From Rhodospirillales bacterium (GTDB taxonomy: Bacteria; Pseudomonadota; Alphaproteobacteria; Rhodospirillales_A; JACZKS01), in contig JABGRG010000008.1 of NCBI GenBank assembly GCA_018648445.1, positions 1 to 64,000 of the forward strand: a stretch of 64,000 bases of DNA, read 5' to 3'. A program made the position numbers and the translations under genes. Below, one piece after another: positions 28,829 to 38,172 of the stretch (within the stretch, counting starts at the first letter, position 1; every line of letters starts with the position of its first letter). The notes under the pieces are model-generated. The model made no database searches and was not told the origin of the DNA. It saw only the letters and a list, made by a program, of their open reading frames with translations.

Positions 28829-29472
28829 AGCGTTTTCCGCGCATTTATCATGCGAACGATTTCGGCGGCGTGCACGGCCTGATCGACCAACATCTGCTTA
28901 GGCGCTTGGTACCATTCGTCGGGATGCAGGCCTCGTGCCGTGCGAACCTGCGTCAACGCATCTTCCATGGTCGGGTATTTTTCCGGGCGGTGCAGATGCA
29001 TATAAAGCGCGGCCAGCGCCGTCGAACGGCTTCGCCCGCCGCGGCAATGGACCAGCACGTTGCCCTGTTCGCGCCGCGGATAGGTGGGTTTTTCCGGCAA
29101 CACCTGACGGATCGCACCATCAAGAATATAGTAGCTCGCCAGCATCATATTTTCAGTATTGCCCGGTCCATCCACCAGCCCAAGCTTGTAAATCCGGGCG
29201 GGTCCCACACCCTGCGCGCATTTTTCGCCTTCCGCCGGATCGATGGGATCGGTGACATAGTTGATGTCCATGTTCACCGCACAGTTAATTACTATCGCGA
29301 TGTTGTGCTCGCGCAGCAACGCCGCGTCGCGCGCACCTTCAGAGCCACTGATATAGAGATCGAACCCATGCGGCTCGAACCCGGTGTCCATCAGGCTGAT
29401 CGGCGCCAGCGAATAAACCGTGTTGATGACTTTCTCGGTGCTGTCACTCTTTGTATTCATTGTCGTTTCCAT
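28825..29472 (-). CDS. Dual-specificity/tyrosine-type cysteine phosphatase
   Basis: The 215-residue protein carries the CX5R loop VLVHCRGGRSRSTALAALY near residue 146 (Cys and Arg present), and an upstream region with conserved Asp (KLGLVDGPGN) that could be the general acid. The ATG at 29460 has the better ribosome site (GGAAA); 29472 is the longest. It lies 17 bp after the ABC ATPase on the same strand, so it is probably the fourth gene of that operon. Substrates of the fold include phosphoproteins, inositol phosphates and sugar phosphates; none can be chosen here. Confidence 0.85.
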   Translation of the reverse strand: METTMNTKSDSTEKVINTVYSLAPISLMDTGFEPHGFDLYISGSEGARDAALLREHNIAIVINCAVNMDINYVTDPIDPAEGEKCAQGVGPARIYKLGLVDGPGNTENMMLASYYILDGAIRQVLPEKPTYPRREQGNVLVHCRGGRSRSTALAALYMHLHRPEKYPTMEDALTQVRTARGLHPDEWYQAPKQMLVDQAVHAAEIVRMINARKTL

Positions 29473-29489
29473 TCGGTTAGCAGTGACGG

Positions 29490-30617
29490 TTACGCAGCGC
29501 GCACCGGTTGGTTCGCTTGATCAATAGCGGAAAGGTTTTCGCCGCTTTCGGGATCGAACAAGTTTATCTCGCTTTCTGGCAGATGCAACCAGGCCTTCGA
29601 ACCGGGCTCGCGAATAACGAACCCGGGAAGCAACACCGTGAAGCGAACTTCCCCGATGGAGGCAAATACGATGGTTTGTGATCCGGTCGGATGAACCCGG
29701 TCGATCACCACTTCGATGGTATCGTCTGCAGGCGAAGTCGAGAACACAATTGATTCGGGTCGAATGGCAAAATTCAAACTTCCGAAGTGATCCGGAACGG
29801 CTTGTTTGCAGGGGATCGAGACACCCTGGAAGTCCAACGCCGCGCTCGCCCCGGAACGGCGAACACCGGCCTCAAAGACATTGATCTTAGGGTCGCCAAT
29901 GAACTCGGCGACAAACAGGTTTTTGGGCGAGTGGTACACCTCGAAGGGATTGGCCACCTGTTGAATACGCCCTTCATTCATCACGACAATCACATCCGAT
30001 ATGGTCAGGGCCTCGACCTGATCGTGAGTGACGTAAACGGTTGTCGCATTCAAATCGTCATGCAACTTGCGCAGTTCGGTCCGCATATCGGTGCGTAAAA
30101 CCGCATCAAGGTTCGACAATGGCTCATCCATCAGAAGAATTTCGTTGCGCGCGGCGATCATACGGGCCACGGCAACGCGCTGCTGCTGGCCGCCCGACAG
30201 CTCGGACGGGTAGCGGTCGCGGTATTCTGTTAATTGCACTTTGGCCAGCGCCTCGGACAACCTTTTTTCTATTTCCGCCGACGTTAGTTTCGCCTCTTTG
30301 AGCGCGAGCGTGATGTTGCGATCGACCTTCATGTTGGGCCACAGCGCGTAGCTTTGGAAAATCAGTCCCAGGTGACGCTTTTCCGGTGGCACAAAAACGC
30401 CCGTGTTGGCGCAAAATACGGTCGCGTCGTCCAGTTTCAACTCTCCCGAGGTCGGCTCTTCCAATCCGGCGATCAGTCGCAGCAACGTGGTCTTGCCGCA
30501 GCCCGAGGGGCCGAGCAACGTCACGAAGGATTTCTTGGCAATCTCCAGGTTCAACGGGGGAAGGACGGATACGGGTCCGTAGTCCTTCGTGATATCGCTC
30601 AGTTGGATCTCGCTCAT
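29490..30617 (-). CDS. ABC transporter ATPase, Fe3+/hexose-phosphate type
   Basis: The 375-residue ATPase has Walker A LGPSGCGKTTLLRLIAGLEE, the signature ELSGGQQQRVAVARM, Walker B ILLMDEPLSNLD and the switch His in YVTHDQVEAL. A C-terminal TOBE-like regulatory domain (about 250-360) follows. It groups by pattern with FbpC/PotA/AfuC. It is co-directional with the binding protein (64-bp gap holding a hairpin) and the fused permease. Confidence 0.93.
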   Translation of the reverse strand: MSEIQLSDITKDYGPVSVLPPLNLEIAKKSFVTLLGPSGCGKTTLLRLIAGLEEPTSGELKLDDATVFCANTGVFVPPEKRHLGLIFQSYALWPNMKVDRNITLALKEAKLTSAEIEKRLSEALAKVQLTEYRDRYPSELSGGQQQRVAVARMIAARNEILLMDEPLSNLDAVLRTDMRTELRKLHDDLNATTVYVTHDQVEALTISDVIVVMNEGRIQQVANPFEVYHSPKNLFVAEFIGDPKINVFEAGVRRSGASAALDFQGVSIPCKQAVPDHFGSLNFAIRPESIVFSTSPADDTIEVVIDRVHPTGSQTIVFASIGEVRFTVLLPGFVIREPGSKAWLHLPESEINLFDPESGENLSAIDQANQPVRAA

Positions 30618-30645
30618 GGTCCTCTCCGCACACGTTGTCTGGCGC

Positions 30646-30671
30646 GGCCCGGCAGCCGAAGCCGCCGGGCC
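30646..30671 (-). promoter_or_regulatory. Intercistronic GC hairpin between binding protein and ATPase genes
   Basis: GGCCCGGC and GCCGGGCC pair perfectly across a 10-base loop, with no U-run. Placed just after the binding-protein stop, it resembles the mRNA-stabilising hairpins that raise binding-protein levels over ATPase. Confidence 0.55.
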
Positions 30672-30681
30672 GTCCGGTCAT

Positions 30682-31947
30682 TTACTTGCTGGATTCGATG
30701 GTCCAGAAGTCGGCAAACTTCGCGCCGTTCTTGGCAATGAATTCGGCCGAAGCACCTAGATGCTTTGCCTCAAACCAAACACCGTTGTCGGGATGCGGCG
30801 GCACGTCGGAACGCGGGGGTGCCACGCCGATACGGTATTCGGACGAAAGGCCCTGCAGCAGCTTCGCCGATTCGCCCTTATCAAACGGCGCAACCAGCTT
30901 CGAGTTTGCATTCAACTCGGGGCTTCCCATCATGAAGGCCGTGATCAGCTTGGCCGCGTTGGGGTGCGGAGCAAAACGGGCGATGGCCGTGTAGGTGGGA
31001 TATTCCATCAACGCCGCCGGTTCGATCTTGGTCATGACCGCGTTGACCAAACCCTTGGTTTTGTTGCGCGCAAGATAGTGCACTGAAGCAAGGGCGACCG
31101 GCGGGTTCTTTTGCCCAGCCTTACCCGTTGCCTTGGCCAGCTTGGAGCCCGACTTAAAGATCACCGGATCGTTGGCCAGCATACGCTTCCAGAATTCATA
31201 GCCGGCGCTCTTGACGCCTTTGCTCAGCACCAGTTCCTTGCCGGCGTACTTTTTGTATGCGTCGGCCACGGCGTCGGAATTGGCCACCAGGGCCATCACG
31301 CAAGCCACGGTCGAGAGCGACGAGAGCGGGTTCTTCATGGCGAAGTGGCCTTTCCACTTCGGTTCGGTCAGTTCCCAAATGTTCTTGATGGGCGCGCCAC
31401 CGGGATTGGCTTCGGTATTGTAGATAAAGGCCTGACCTTCCAGAACGCGCACCAGCAGGGGCTCGCGATACTGTTCGGGAATCCGGCTCTTCAGATAAGA
31501 CGGCACGTAGTTGATGATGTTCTGATTGGGCAGCATCTCGTAGACCATCGAGCGCGCGCCCGTGGTGGTGACGATGTCCACATCGTAGATATCGGCGTCA
31601 TGTTCGCGGATGGTCTTTTCGACCGATTTTTCTGAACCGAGCTTGTGCGCCGTGACCTTGATCTCGGGATAGACCTTCATGAAGGCCGATGCGACCTTTT
31701 TGAGCTGAGAGGACGACGCATAGATGACGACCTCGCCTTCCTTTTTCGCCGCCGCGATGATCGCGCCCCAGTCCTCTTCGGCATGATAGGCGCCGAGCTG
31801 ATTTTGTTTCAGCCAGGCGTCCAGCTTCGCCGCCATATCATCCGCCGACGCGGCCGCGCCCGTCAGCATCATGGTCCCGGCAACGCCAAAGACGGCCCCT
31901 CTCAGGACGGCCTTCAACCTCTGCGATGTCGTGTTTCCCATAGTCAT
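30682..31947 (-). CDS. ABC transporter substrate-binding protein (Fe3+/AfuA type)
   Basis: The 421-residue protein has a signal peptide (GAVFGVAGTMMLTGAAASA) and an AGGAGG five bases before the ATG. The mature part fits the type II binding-protein family of FbpA, AfuA and 2-aminoethylphosphonate proteins: KKEGEVVIYASSSQLKKVAS, VDIVTTTGARSMVYEML and WKGHFAMKNPLSS. The tyrosine pair that binds iron in FbpA is not evident. Together with the LacI regulator this argues for an organic ligand such as a sugar phosphate rather than iron (inference). Confidence 0.88.
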   Translation of the reverse strand: MTMGNTTSQRLKAVLRGAVFGVAGTMMLTGAAASADDMAAKLDAWLKQNQLGAYHAEEDWGAIIAAAKKEGEVVIYASSSQLKKVASAFMKVYPEIKVTAHKLGSEKSVEKTIREHDADIYDVDIVTTTGARSMVYEMLPNQNIINYVPSYLKSRIPEQYREPLLVRVLEGQAFIYNTEANPGGAPIKNIWELTEPKWKGHFAMKNPLSSLSTVACVMALVANSDAVADAYKKYAGKELVLSKGVKSAGYEFWKRMLANDPVIFKSGSKLAKATGKAGQKNPPVALASVHYLARNKTKGLVNAVMTKIEPAALMEYPTYTAIARFAPHPNAAKLITAFMMGSPELNANSKLVAPFDKGESAKLLQGLSSEYRIGVAPPRSDVPPHPDNGVWFEAKHLGASAEFIAKNGAKFADFWTIESSK

Positions 31948-32003
31948 GTCTGCCTCCTTTTTTTGGGTTTTCGTCGTTTCGCAATTGTCTTCGTAAAGGG
32001 TCG

Positions 32004-33794
32004 TTAAATACTGGTAATCTGCGATTTTCGGCTGAATATCCGCACCGCCAAATTCACCCCGACGATGATCAACATCAGCATCACCGTCGCCGCACCCACA
32101 TGCTGCGGCAAGTCCTGGAGCTGGTAGTCGAAAACCAACGTGGTCAGCGTGTTGGTGGACGGCGTTATCAAAAGGATAATCAGTGACAGCTCGCGCATCA
32201 CCGTGATGAAACTGAGCAGCATCCCCGAAATCAGGCCGCTGGACGCAACCGGCACGATGATCTTGGCCATGCGCTTGAACCAGCCGATGCCCTGCACCCG
32301 CGCCGTTTCCTCCAGCGAGCGATCAATCTGCAACAATGCGGCAATGCCGGTGCGCGAGGTAAACGGCAAATTCTTGATGGCGCAAATGATGACAAGCAGG
32401 GCAAAGGTGCCATAGAGCGCCGGAACCGGTCCTATGGGGCGCGAGAACACGCCCAGATAAATTGCGCCCAGCGCGACCGCCGGGAAGATGTAGGGGGTGA
32501 AGGCAATGTTCTCCAGTGCCTTGGAAACCAGGGTTCCACGGGTCCGAACCACCGCATAACCGATCAGCAATCCCATAAAGCCGGTAAACAGTGCAGCCGC
32601 GAATGCCAGCCGCAGACTGTTCCACACCGCGCCGCCGATTTGCGGAGAGCGCAAAATGCCGGGTTCGGAAGAGATGTACTCTGCGGAATTGTCGCCGACC
32701 CAATAGTGAAGCGTCAGGTTCTCCAGGGTATAGACGCCCGGCTCCAGCATCAGCGAATCAAGGGCCAGCAAGCCGACCGGCGCGACGATGGTTACGATCA
32801 GGAAAACGCCCACGAAAAAAAGCGCCGGCCAGCGCCATGCGCCCAGCGACAGATCGCGCCGCCGGAACCCCTTGCCCGACAACGTAACAAAACTTTTTCG
32901 CACCCCGATCAGGCGGGAATTCATGAAGATGAACGATACCGCCAGCACCACCATGACCAGCGCCAACAGGTATCCGTCACCGGCGTTGCGCGAACTCAGC
33001 GCCGAGTAAATCTGGGTGGGCAGCGTGTAAAAACGCACGGGCAAGCCCAGCACAGCCGGTGCGCCGAAGGAACCAACCACACGGATAAACGTCATTACCA
33101 CCGCCGAACCGATGGCAGGCAGCAGCAGCGGAGCAGTGATCAGCAGGAACTGGCGCAACCGTGACAATCCGCTGATCGCACCTGCTTCCTCCAGCTGCGT
33201 GTCCACCGAAGCCAGCGCGCCCGAAATCATCAGATAGGCGTAAACGTAATAGTGCAGGGTCAAACAAATGATGATGGGAACCATGCCGTAGGACAGCCAA
33301 TCGGGAGGTGCTACGCCAAACACGTACGACATCAGCCCCTCGGCTCCGGCCACGCGATCATTTTTGAAAAAGGTCAGCCAGGCCAGCGCCAGCACCCAGG
33401 ACGGCATCATATAGGGAACCACCACCAGGGTATTGAGCGCGGTGCGGCCCGGTATGTCGGTGCGCACGATCAGCCAGGCCAGCAACGCACCGGCGGCCAC
33501 CCCCATGCAGGTCACGGAAAAAGCGATAATCAGCGAATGCATGAAGGGTTTGTAAAAAACGGCCCAGGAAAGCTCGCTGGCGAAGACGCGTTCATAATGG
33601 AAGAAGGTGAGCGAGCCACGCTCGGCATCCGGCAAAAAGGCGGCGTCATAGGCCTGGACGGTTACCGTCTCACGGATCAATTCGGCCAAGGGGGTCACCA
33701 CCAGAATGCCCAGCACCCCGGTCAGCAGCAGACTTAACATCCGCTCCGGCTTCGTCAGGAATCGACGAAGCTGTAATTTCAGCCACCCCGTCAT
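32004..33794 (-). CDS. ABC transporter permease, fused two-domain (FbpB/AfuB type)
   Basis: The 596-residue membrane protein holds two permease halves of about 270 residues, each with the binding-protein-dependent transport loop (first ALASVDTQLEEAGAISGLSR, second DRSLEETARVQGIGWFKR) and about six membrane helices. Such fusion is known in iron and hexose-phosphate importers (FbpB, AfuB). It is the first gene of the minus-strand operon, starting 260 bp from the divergent LacI gene. Confidence 0.93.
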   Translation of the reverse strand: MTGWLKLQLRRFLTKPERMLSLLLTGVLGILVVTPLAELIRETVTVQAYDAAFLPDAERGSLTFFHYERVFASELSWAVFYKPFMHSLIIAFSVTCMGVAAGALLAWLIVRTDIPGRTALNTLVVVPYMMPSWVLALAWLTFFKNDRVAGAEGLMSYVFGVAPPDWLSYGMVPIIICLTLHYYVYAYLMISGALASVDTQLEEAGAISGLSRLRQFLLITAPLLLPAIGSAVVMTFIRVVGSFGAPAVLGLPVRFYTLPTQIYSALSSRNAGDGYLLALVMVVLAVSFIFMNSRLIGVRKSFVTLSGKGFRRRDLSLGAWRWPALFFVGVFLIVTIVAPVGLLALDSLMLEPGVYTLENLTLHYWVGDNSAEYISSEPGILRSPQIGGAVWNSLRLAFAAALFTGFMGLLIGYAVVRTRGTLVSKALENIAFTPYIFPAVALGAIYLGVFSRPIGPVPALYGTFALLVIICAIKNLPFTSRTGIAALLQIDRSLEETARVQGIGWFKRMAKIIVPVASSGLISGMLLSFITVMRELSLIILLITPSTNTLTTLVFDYQLQDLPQHVGAATVMLMLIIVGVNLAVRIFSRKSQITSI

Positions 33795-33853
33795 CTTTGT
33801 CTCCAGCCGACTTCCCTAAATCGCGACGCTTTGTCTTTAATCGCAACGCCGTG

Positions 33854-33867
33854 TGAACGCGCGTTCA
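33854..33867. promoter_or_regulatory. Candidate LacI-family operator palindrome
   Basis: TGAACGCGCGTTCA is a perfect 14-bp palindrome with a central CG step, the form of LacI/GalR operators. It lies in the intergenic region 60 bp before the permease start. A half copy, TGAACGCG, recurs at 34042-34049 just before the LacI gene's ATG. Confidence 0.55.
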
Positions 33868-34054
33868 TTTTTTCTAGCGAACAATATCATTCTCCGCAAG
33901 GAATTTTTAGGCCCGACCCATCGTGGCATCTCGATTGCGGCAAGAGGGTTTTCAGTGATTGCTTGAATATCTCAGTGTTCTTGCGTAAAATCTTCACCGA
34001 AACGGACGTTTGTTCTTTGCCCTCGAATAGCAACAGAAAAGTGAACGCGAGACC

Positions 34055-35059
34055 ATGAACGAGGCCAATAAGCCCCGAACGACGGCTCAGGACGTGGCGA
34101 ATCTCGCCGGCGTTTCGCGCTCGGCGGTTTCTCGCTACTTCAATGGCGGTCAAAAAGTGTCGCTGGAAAAGCGCGAACGTATTCTGGCCGCCGCCGAAAA
34201 ACTCGGCTATCGTCCCAACGCCATTGCGCGCTCCCTTACCGGACGCCAGACCGACCTCGTCGCCGTGGTCATCGCCGATAACGAAAGTTTCCATACCTCC
34301 CGCATCGTGCGCGAGCTCTATCTTCAGCTTTACGACGTCGGCAAGCGTGCCCTCATCATCCCGGTCGGCAACACCGACGGCATCGACGAATCATCTCTTC
34401 GTGCGCTCGACTATCAGGCCGATGCAATCGTCGTCATCGGCGGCAGCGTTTCGCGCGGGATCGTCGACCATCTGCGGGCCGCGAATACGCCGCTGTTTCT
34501 TCTGGGCCGCGAAAACGTCGATGCCGAGGTTGTCGGCGTCTGTTGCGACAATTTTCTCGGCGCGCAAATGCTTGGCCGCCTGCTGGTTCGCTCCGGGCGG
34601 CGGCGACTCACCTATATCGGCAAGGCCATCAATACCTTCAGCAACCAGAACCGCCGCGAAGGTTTCGTCAGCGAAATTGAAAGCGCCGGGGTCGGGCTGT
34701 ATGCCGAAACCTCGGATGCGACGACTTTCGAAGGCGGACGCAATGCGGCGATCCGGCTTCTTGGCATGCCTGAACCCCCGGATGCGATCTTCGCATTTAA
34801 CGACACCATGGCATTGGGTGCGCTCTCGGCGGTGAGTGAATTCAAGCTGCGCGTTCCCGACGATGTTGCTGTGGTTGGTTTCGATGATATCCCCATGGCG
34901 GGATGGCCAAACTTTCAACTGACGACCGTTCGCTACGACATCAAGAAAGTCACCCGAATCGTCGCCCGTTCAATCGTCGGGCACACCGATCATCAATCGG
35001 CCGAAAACGGCAACATCATGGTGACACCCGAGTTGGTGGTTCGCATCACCGCTTTGTGA
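34055..35059 (+). CDS. LacI-family transcriptional regulator
   Basis: The 334-residue protein has the LacI HTH at the N-terminus ([20 protein letters not shown]), hinge [11 protein letters not shown] and a periplasmic-binding-like effector domain ([38 protein letters not shown]). It is divergent from the Fe3+/hexose-phosphate-type ABC operon and should control it, most likely as a repressor released by a sugar-like ligand. The palindrome at 33854 is its probable operator. Confidence 0.93.
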   Translation: MNEANKPRTTAQDVANLAGVSRSAVSRYFNGGQKVSLEKRERILAAAEKLGYRPNAIARSLTGRQTDLVAVVIADNESFHTSRIVRELYLQLYDVGKRALIIPVGNTDGIDESSLRALDYQADAIVVIGGSVSRGIVDHLRAANTPLFLLGRENVDAEVVGVCCDNFLGAQMLGRLLVRSGRRRLTYIGKAINTFSNQNRREGFVSEIESAGVGLYAETSDATTFEGGRNAAIRLLGMPEPPDAIFAFNDTMALGALSAVSEFKLRVPDDVAVVGFDDIPMAGWPNFQLTTVRYDIKKVTRIVARSIVGHTDHQSAENGNIMVTPELVVRITAL

Positions 35060-35203
35060 ATCCGCTTTACCTTCCCCACCGTTAGTACCTTATTTCACAT
35101 TATTTATTTGTATTGACTTTTATTTTAACAAGATTATTGTGCTTTTAATAATTCTAAATATCGTTTCGTTTGTGTTGTATTTGACGATGAGGGAAAGTGG
35201 GCA
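35060..35203. other. AT-rich promoter region before the second ABC operon
   Basis: This 144-bp stretch is unusually AT-rich for the window. It contains TTGACT (35113-35118) as a possible -35, but no clear -10 at the right spacing. No gene is seen. Confidence 0.35.
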
Positions 35204-35965
35204 ATGGCGGCCAATATCGAAATCCAGGGCGTAGGCCACTGGTTCAGGCGGAGCGGGAAGCCCGTTCTCGCCGGAATTGACGCCCACATCTCGCGCGGCG
35301 AAACGATTGCGCTGGTCGGGCGAAGCGGCTGCGGCAAGTCGACCCTGCTTCATATTCTGGCCGGTTTGGTACAGCCTGCGGCGGGAAGCGTTCGCATCGA
35401 CGGCGTGCCGGTATTCGAGCCCAGCCCGAAATGGAACCTCATGTTCCAGCAGCCTTCGCTTTATCCGTGGATGAGCGTCGCCGCCAATGCCGGATTGGGC
35501 CTGACCTTCGCCGGGCGCCCGAAACACGAAATAGCGGGAATCGTTGACGACGTTCTGGAACTGGTGGGCCTTGCCGATTATGCGGGAGCCGACGTTCAAA
35601 CCCTGTCTGGTGGACAGCAGCAGCGCGTCGCGCTGGCGCGATCCCTGGCCACGCAACCCGACGTGCTGCTGCTGGACGAACCCTTTTCCGCATTGGACGC
35701 GTTTACCCGCGCTGCCCTTCAGGACGAACTGGTCGATATCGTTAAACGTCTGGGCCTTACCGTGGTTCTGGTCACTCACGATATCGACGAGGCGGCACTG
35801 ATGGCGGATCGCGTGTTCGTTATGAACGGCGAGCCGGGACGCATTGCCGCCGAGGTTCCCATTGGAGTGCCGCGCCCGCGCGAACGCGCCACCCATTCGT
35901 TCCTGGCCGCCAAGGCCCTGATTATGAGCCGGTTCGAGACCACGCTCTGTCGCAAGGCGGCCTGA
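35204..35965 (+). CDS. ABC ATPase, nitrate/sulfonate/taurine type
   Basis: The 253-residue ATPase has Walker A ALVGRSGCGKSTLLHILAGL, Q-loop MFQQPSLYPWMSV, the signature TLSGGQQQRVALARSLA, Walker B LLLDEPFSALDAFTR and switch VTHDIDEAALMADRV. The pattern (LYPWMSV, DEPFSALDA) is that of SsuB/TauB/NrtD. It starts an operon with a binding protein and permease. Confidence 0.93.
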   Translation: MAANIEIQGVGHWFRRSGKPVLAGIDAHISRGETIALVGRSGCGKSTLLHILAGLVQPAAGSVRIDGVPVFEPSPKWNLMFQQPSLYPWMSVAANAGLGLTFAGRPKHEIAGIVDDVLELVGLADYAGADVQTLSGGQQQRVALARSLATQPDVLLLDEPFSALDAFTRAALQDELVDIVKRLGLTVVLVTHDIDEAALMADRVFVMNGEPGRIAAEVPIGVPRPRERATHSFLAAKALIMSRFETTLCRKAA

Positions 35966-36062
35966 GCCAAAAGCCCGGCCGCCGTAACCGCTAAACACTT
36001 GAATTTCCGAACCGATGCTCAGACGCGCGGCTACCCAGGTGCGCGCGAGATGGAGACAGGAC

Positions 36063-37289
36063 GTGACCAAAACAAAATTGACCCAAACGCTGAACGCGCC
36101 GATCTCTCGGCGACGGACACTGGATTTCCTGGCCGGCGGCGGGCTTGCCGCTATGGCCACAAGCCTGCCGGGCGGGGCCTATGGGGCACTGCGCCAACCC
36201 AAGGACGACGTGGTGCGCATCGGATACATCCCGATCACCGACGCGACTCCGTTGCTGGTCGCCCACGCCAAGGGATATTTCGCCGACGAAGGCCTTGAAG
36301 CGGCCAAGCCAACCCTGATCCGCGGCTGGTCGCCGCTGGTCGAAGGCTTCGCCGCCGGACGCTTCAATCTGTTGCACCTGTTGAAGCCGATTCCCGTCTG
36401 GATGCGCTACAACAACGATTTTCCGGTCAAAATCATGGCCTGGTGCCACACCAACGGTTCCGGCGTGGTTGCCGGAAAGCACATCGAGGCGACCGGGTTC
36501 AAGGATCTGGCGGGACGGCAGGTGGCGGTGCCGTTCTGGTATTCCATGCATAACGTGGTGTTGCAGATGGCCCTGCGTCATTCCGGGCTAAAACCCGTCA
36601 TTCGCGACCAGAAGGCGGCGCTGGCGCCTGATGAAGTCAACCTCCTGGTCATGCCGCCGCCCGACATGCCGCCCGCTCTGGCCGCCAAAAAAATCGACGC
36701 CTACATCGTCGCCGAACCGTTCAACGCGGCGGGCGAGTTGCTGGCGGGCGCGCGCATGATCCGCTTTACCGGCGACATCTGGAAAAATCATCCGTGCTGC
36801 GTTGTCTGCATGCACGAAGACGATGCCGCCCAGCGCCCCGAATGGACGCAAAAGGTCATCAACGCCGTGGTTCGGGCCGAGATTTTCGCCTCGCAAAACA
36901 AGCGCGAGGTAGCGCACCTGCTGTCGCGGGACGGTTCGAAATATCTGCCCATGCCGGCCAACGTGGTCGAGCGCGCAATGACCTATTACGACCCAGCCGA
37001 TTACGCCGAGCCCGAGGCCATTCGCCACGCCGATTGGGGCAACGGGCGCATCGACTTTTCGCCATGGCCCTATCCGTCGGCGACCAAACTGATCGTCAAT
37101 GCCATGAACGAAACGCTGGTGTCGGGCGACACCGCGTTTCTTTCCAAACTTGATCCGGAATTCGTTGCCCGCGATCTGGTGGACTATCGCTTCGTGAAAA
37201 AGGCCATGGAGACCCTCCCCGGCTGGCAAGACGGCCCCGGCGTCGATCCCGCGAATCCGTTCGAACGCGAAGAGGTCATCGCCATATGA
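36063..37289 (+). CDS. ABC substrate-binding protein, CmpA/NrtA type, Tat signal
   Basis: The 408-residue protein is given a GTG start at 36063, where GGAGACAGG precedes it; a start at 36015 adds 16 residues. The N-terminus has a twin-arginine signal SRRRTLDFLAGGGLAAMA. The mature domain reads VVRIGYIPITDATPLLVAHA, WCHTNGSGVVAG and IVAEPFNAAGE, features of the nitrate/bicarbonate (CmpA/NrtA) family. A Tat signal implies export after folding, perhaps with a bound cofactor or metal. Its ligand is unknown. Confidence 0.88.
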   Translation: MTKTKLTQTLNAPISRRRTLDFLAGGGLAAMATSLPGGAYGALRQPKDDVVRIGYIPITDATPLLVAHAKGYFADEGLEAAKPTLIRGWSPLVEGFAAGRFNLLHLLKPIPVWMRYNNDFPVKIMAWCHTNGSGVVAGKHIEATGFKDLAGRQVAVPFWYSMHNVVLQMALRHSGLKPVIRDQKAALAPDEVNLLVMPPPDMPPALAAKKIDAYIVAEPFNAAGELLAGARMIRFTGDIWKNHPCCVVCMHEDDAAQRPEWTQKVINAVVRAEIFASQNKREVAHLLSRDGSKYLPMPANVVERAMTYYDPADYAEPEAIRHADWGNGRIDFSPWPYPSATKLIVNAMNETLVSGDTAFLSKLDPEFVARDLVDYRFVKKAMETLPGWQDGPGVDPANPFEREEVIAI

Positions 37290-38143
37290 ACACCGGAATC
37301 GAAACCCTTGCCCCGGCTCGAACGCCCGCGGCGAACGGGCGGCGGATCACGGCCCGCATTAAATTCCTCGTAAAAGGACGCGGCGTCGAAACCGCGTTTT
37401 TTTCGGGGGCGGGTCTTGCTGTGTTGTTGGGACTGTGGTGGATCGGCGGATTTCTGATTGCCACCAACCCCGATACCAGCTCCTTCGCCGGTTTCGCGCC
37501 CGGTCCGGCCTTTGCCGCCCTAGGCGACATCCTTGTCGGCGGAGGGGTCTGGGAGATGATCGGCCCCAGCCTTTATCGCATCGGCACCGGCCTTTTCTGG
37601 GCCGTCCTTGTGGGCGTTCCGACGGGAATCGTCATCGGCCGCTACGCCCGACTGGGCCGGGCCGCCCATACGCCGTTTCAGTTTTTGCGCATGATCAGCC
37701 CGCTGGCCTGGATGCCGATCACGATTCTGGTGTTCGAGACATGGGACGGAGCCATCGTTTTCCTCATATCCGCCGCTGCCGTGTGGCCCATCGTATTCGC
37801 CACGGCCAACGGCCTGCGCAAGATCGACCCGCAATGGTTCAAGGTGGCGCGCAATCTGGGCGGCCGCGAACTTCAGGTTTTGCGGCACGTGGTTCTCCCG
37901 GCCATTGCCCAGGACGTCCTGACCGGCATTCGTCTGGCGCTGGGCATTTCCTGGGTCGTTCTGGTTCCGGCGGAATACCTGGGCGTAACCAGCGGCCTCG
38001 GTTACGGCATCAACGACGCGCGCGACACCCTTGAATACGACCGTCTGGCCGCCATCGTCGTCTTGATCGGCGCCATCGGGTTCGTGCTCGATGGCCTGTG
38101 CCTCGCGGCCATCAAACATTTCAACTGGCAACAAGCCGACTGA
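37286..38143 (+). CDS. ABC permease, nitrate/sulfonate/taurine type
   Basis: The 285-residue permease has about six membrane helices and the coupling loop FKVARNLGGRELQVLRHVVL, then ALGISWVVLVPAEYLGV. This matches SsuC/TauC/NrtB. Its start overlaps the binding-protein stop by 4 bp (ATGA). Confidence 0.92.
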   Translation: MNTGIETLAPARTPAANGRRITARIKFLVKGRGVETAFFSGAGLAVLLGLWWIGGFLIATNPDTSSFAGFAPGPAFAALGDILVGGGVWEMIGPSLYRIGTGLFWAVLVGVPTGIVIGRYARLGRAAHTPFQFLRMISPLAWMPITILVFETWDGAIVFLISAAAVWPIVFATANGLRKIDPQWFKVARNLGGRELQVLRHVVLPAIAQDVLTGIRLALGISWVVLVPAEYLGVTSGLGYGINDARDTLEYDRLAAIVVLIGAIGFVLDGLCLAAIKHFNWQQAD

Positions 38144-38172
38144 ATTCATCGTCAACGTAAAGGATCATCCAT

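Noticed and set aside
30682..31947. Ferric-iron binding protein
   Set aside because: Automatic naming would say iron, but the LacI regulator, phosphatase partner and lack of an obvious iron-tyrosine pair make that assignment unsafe.
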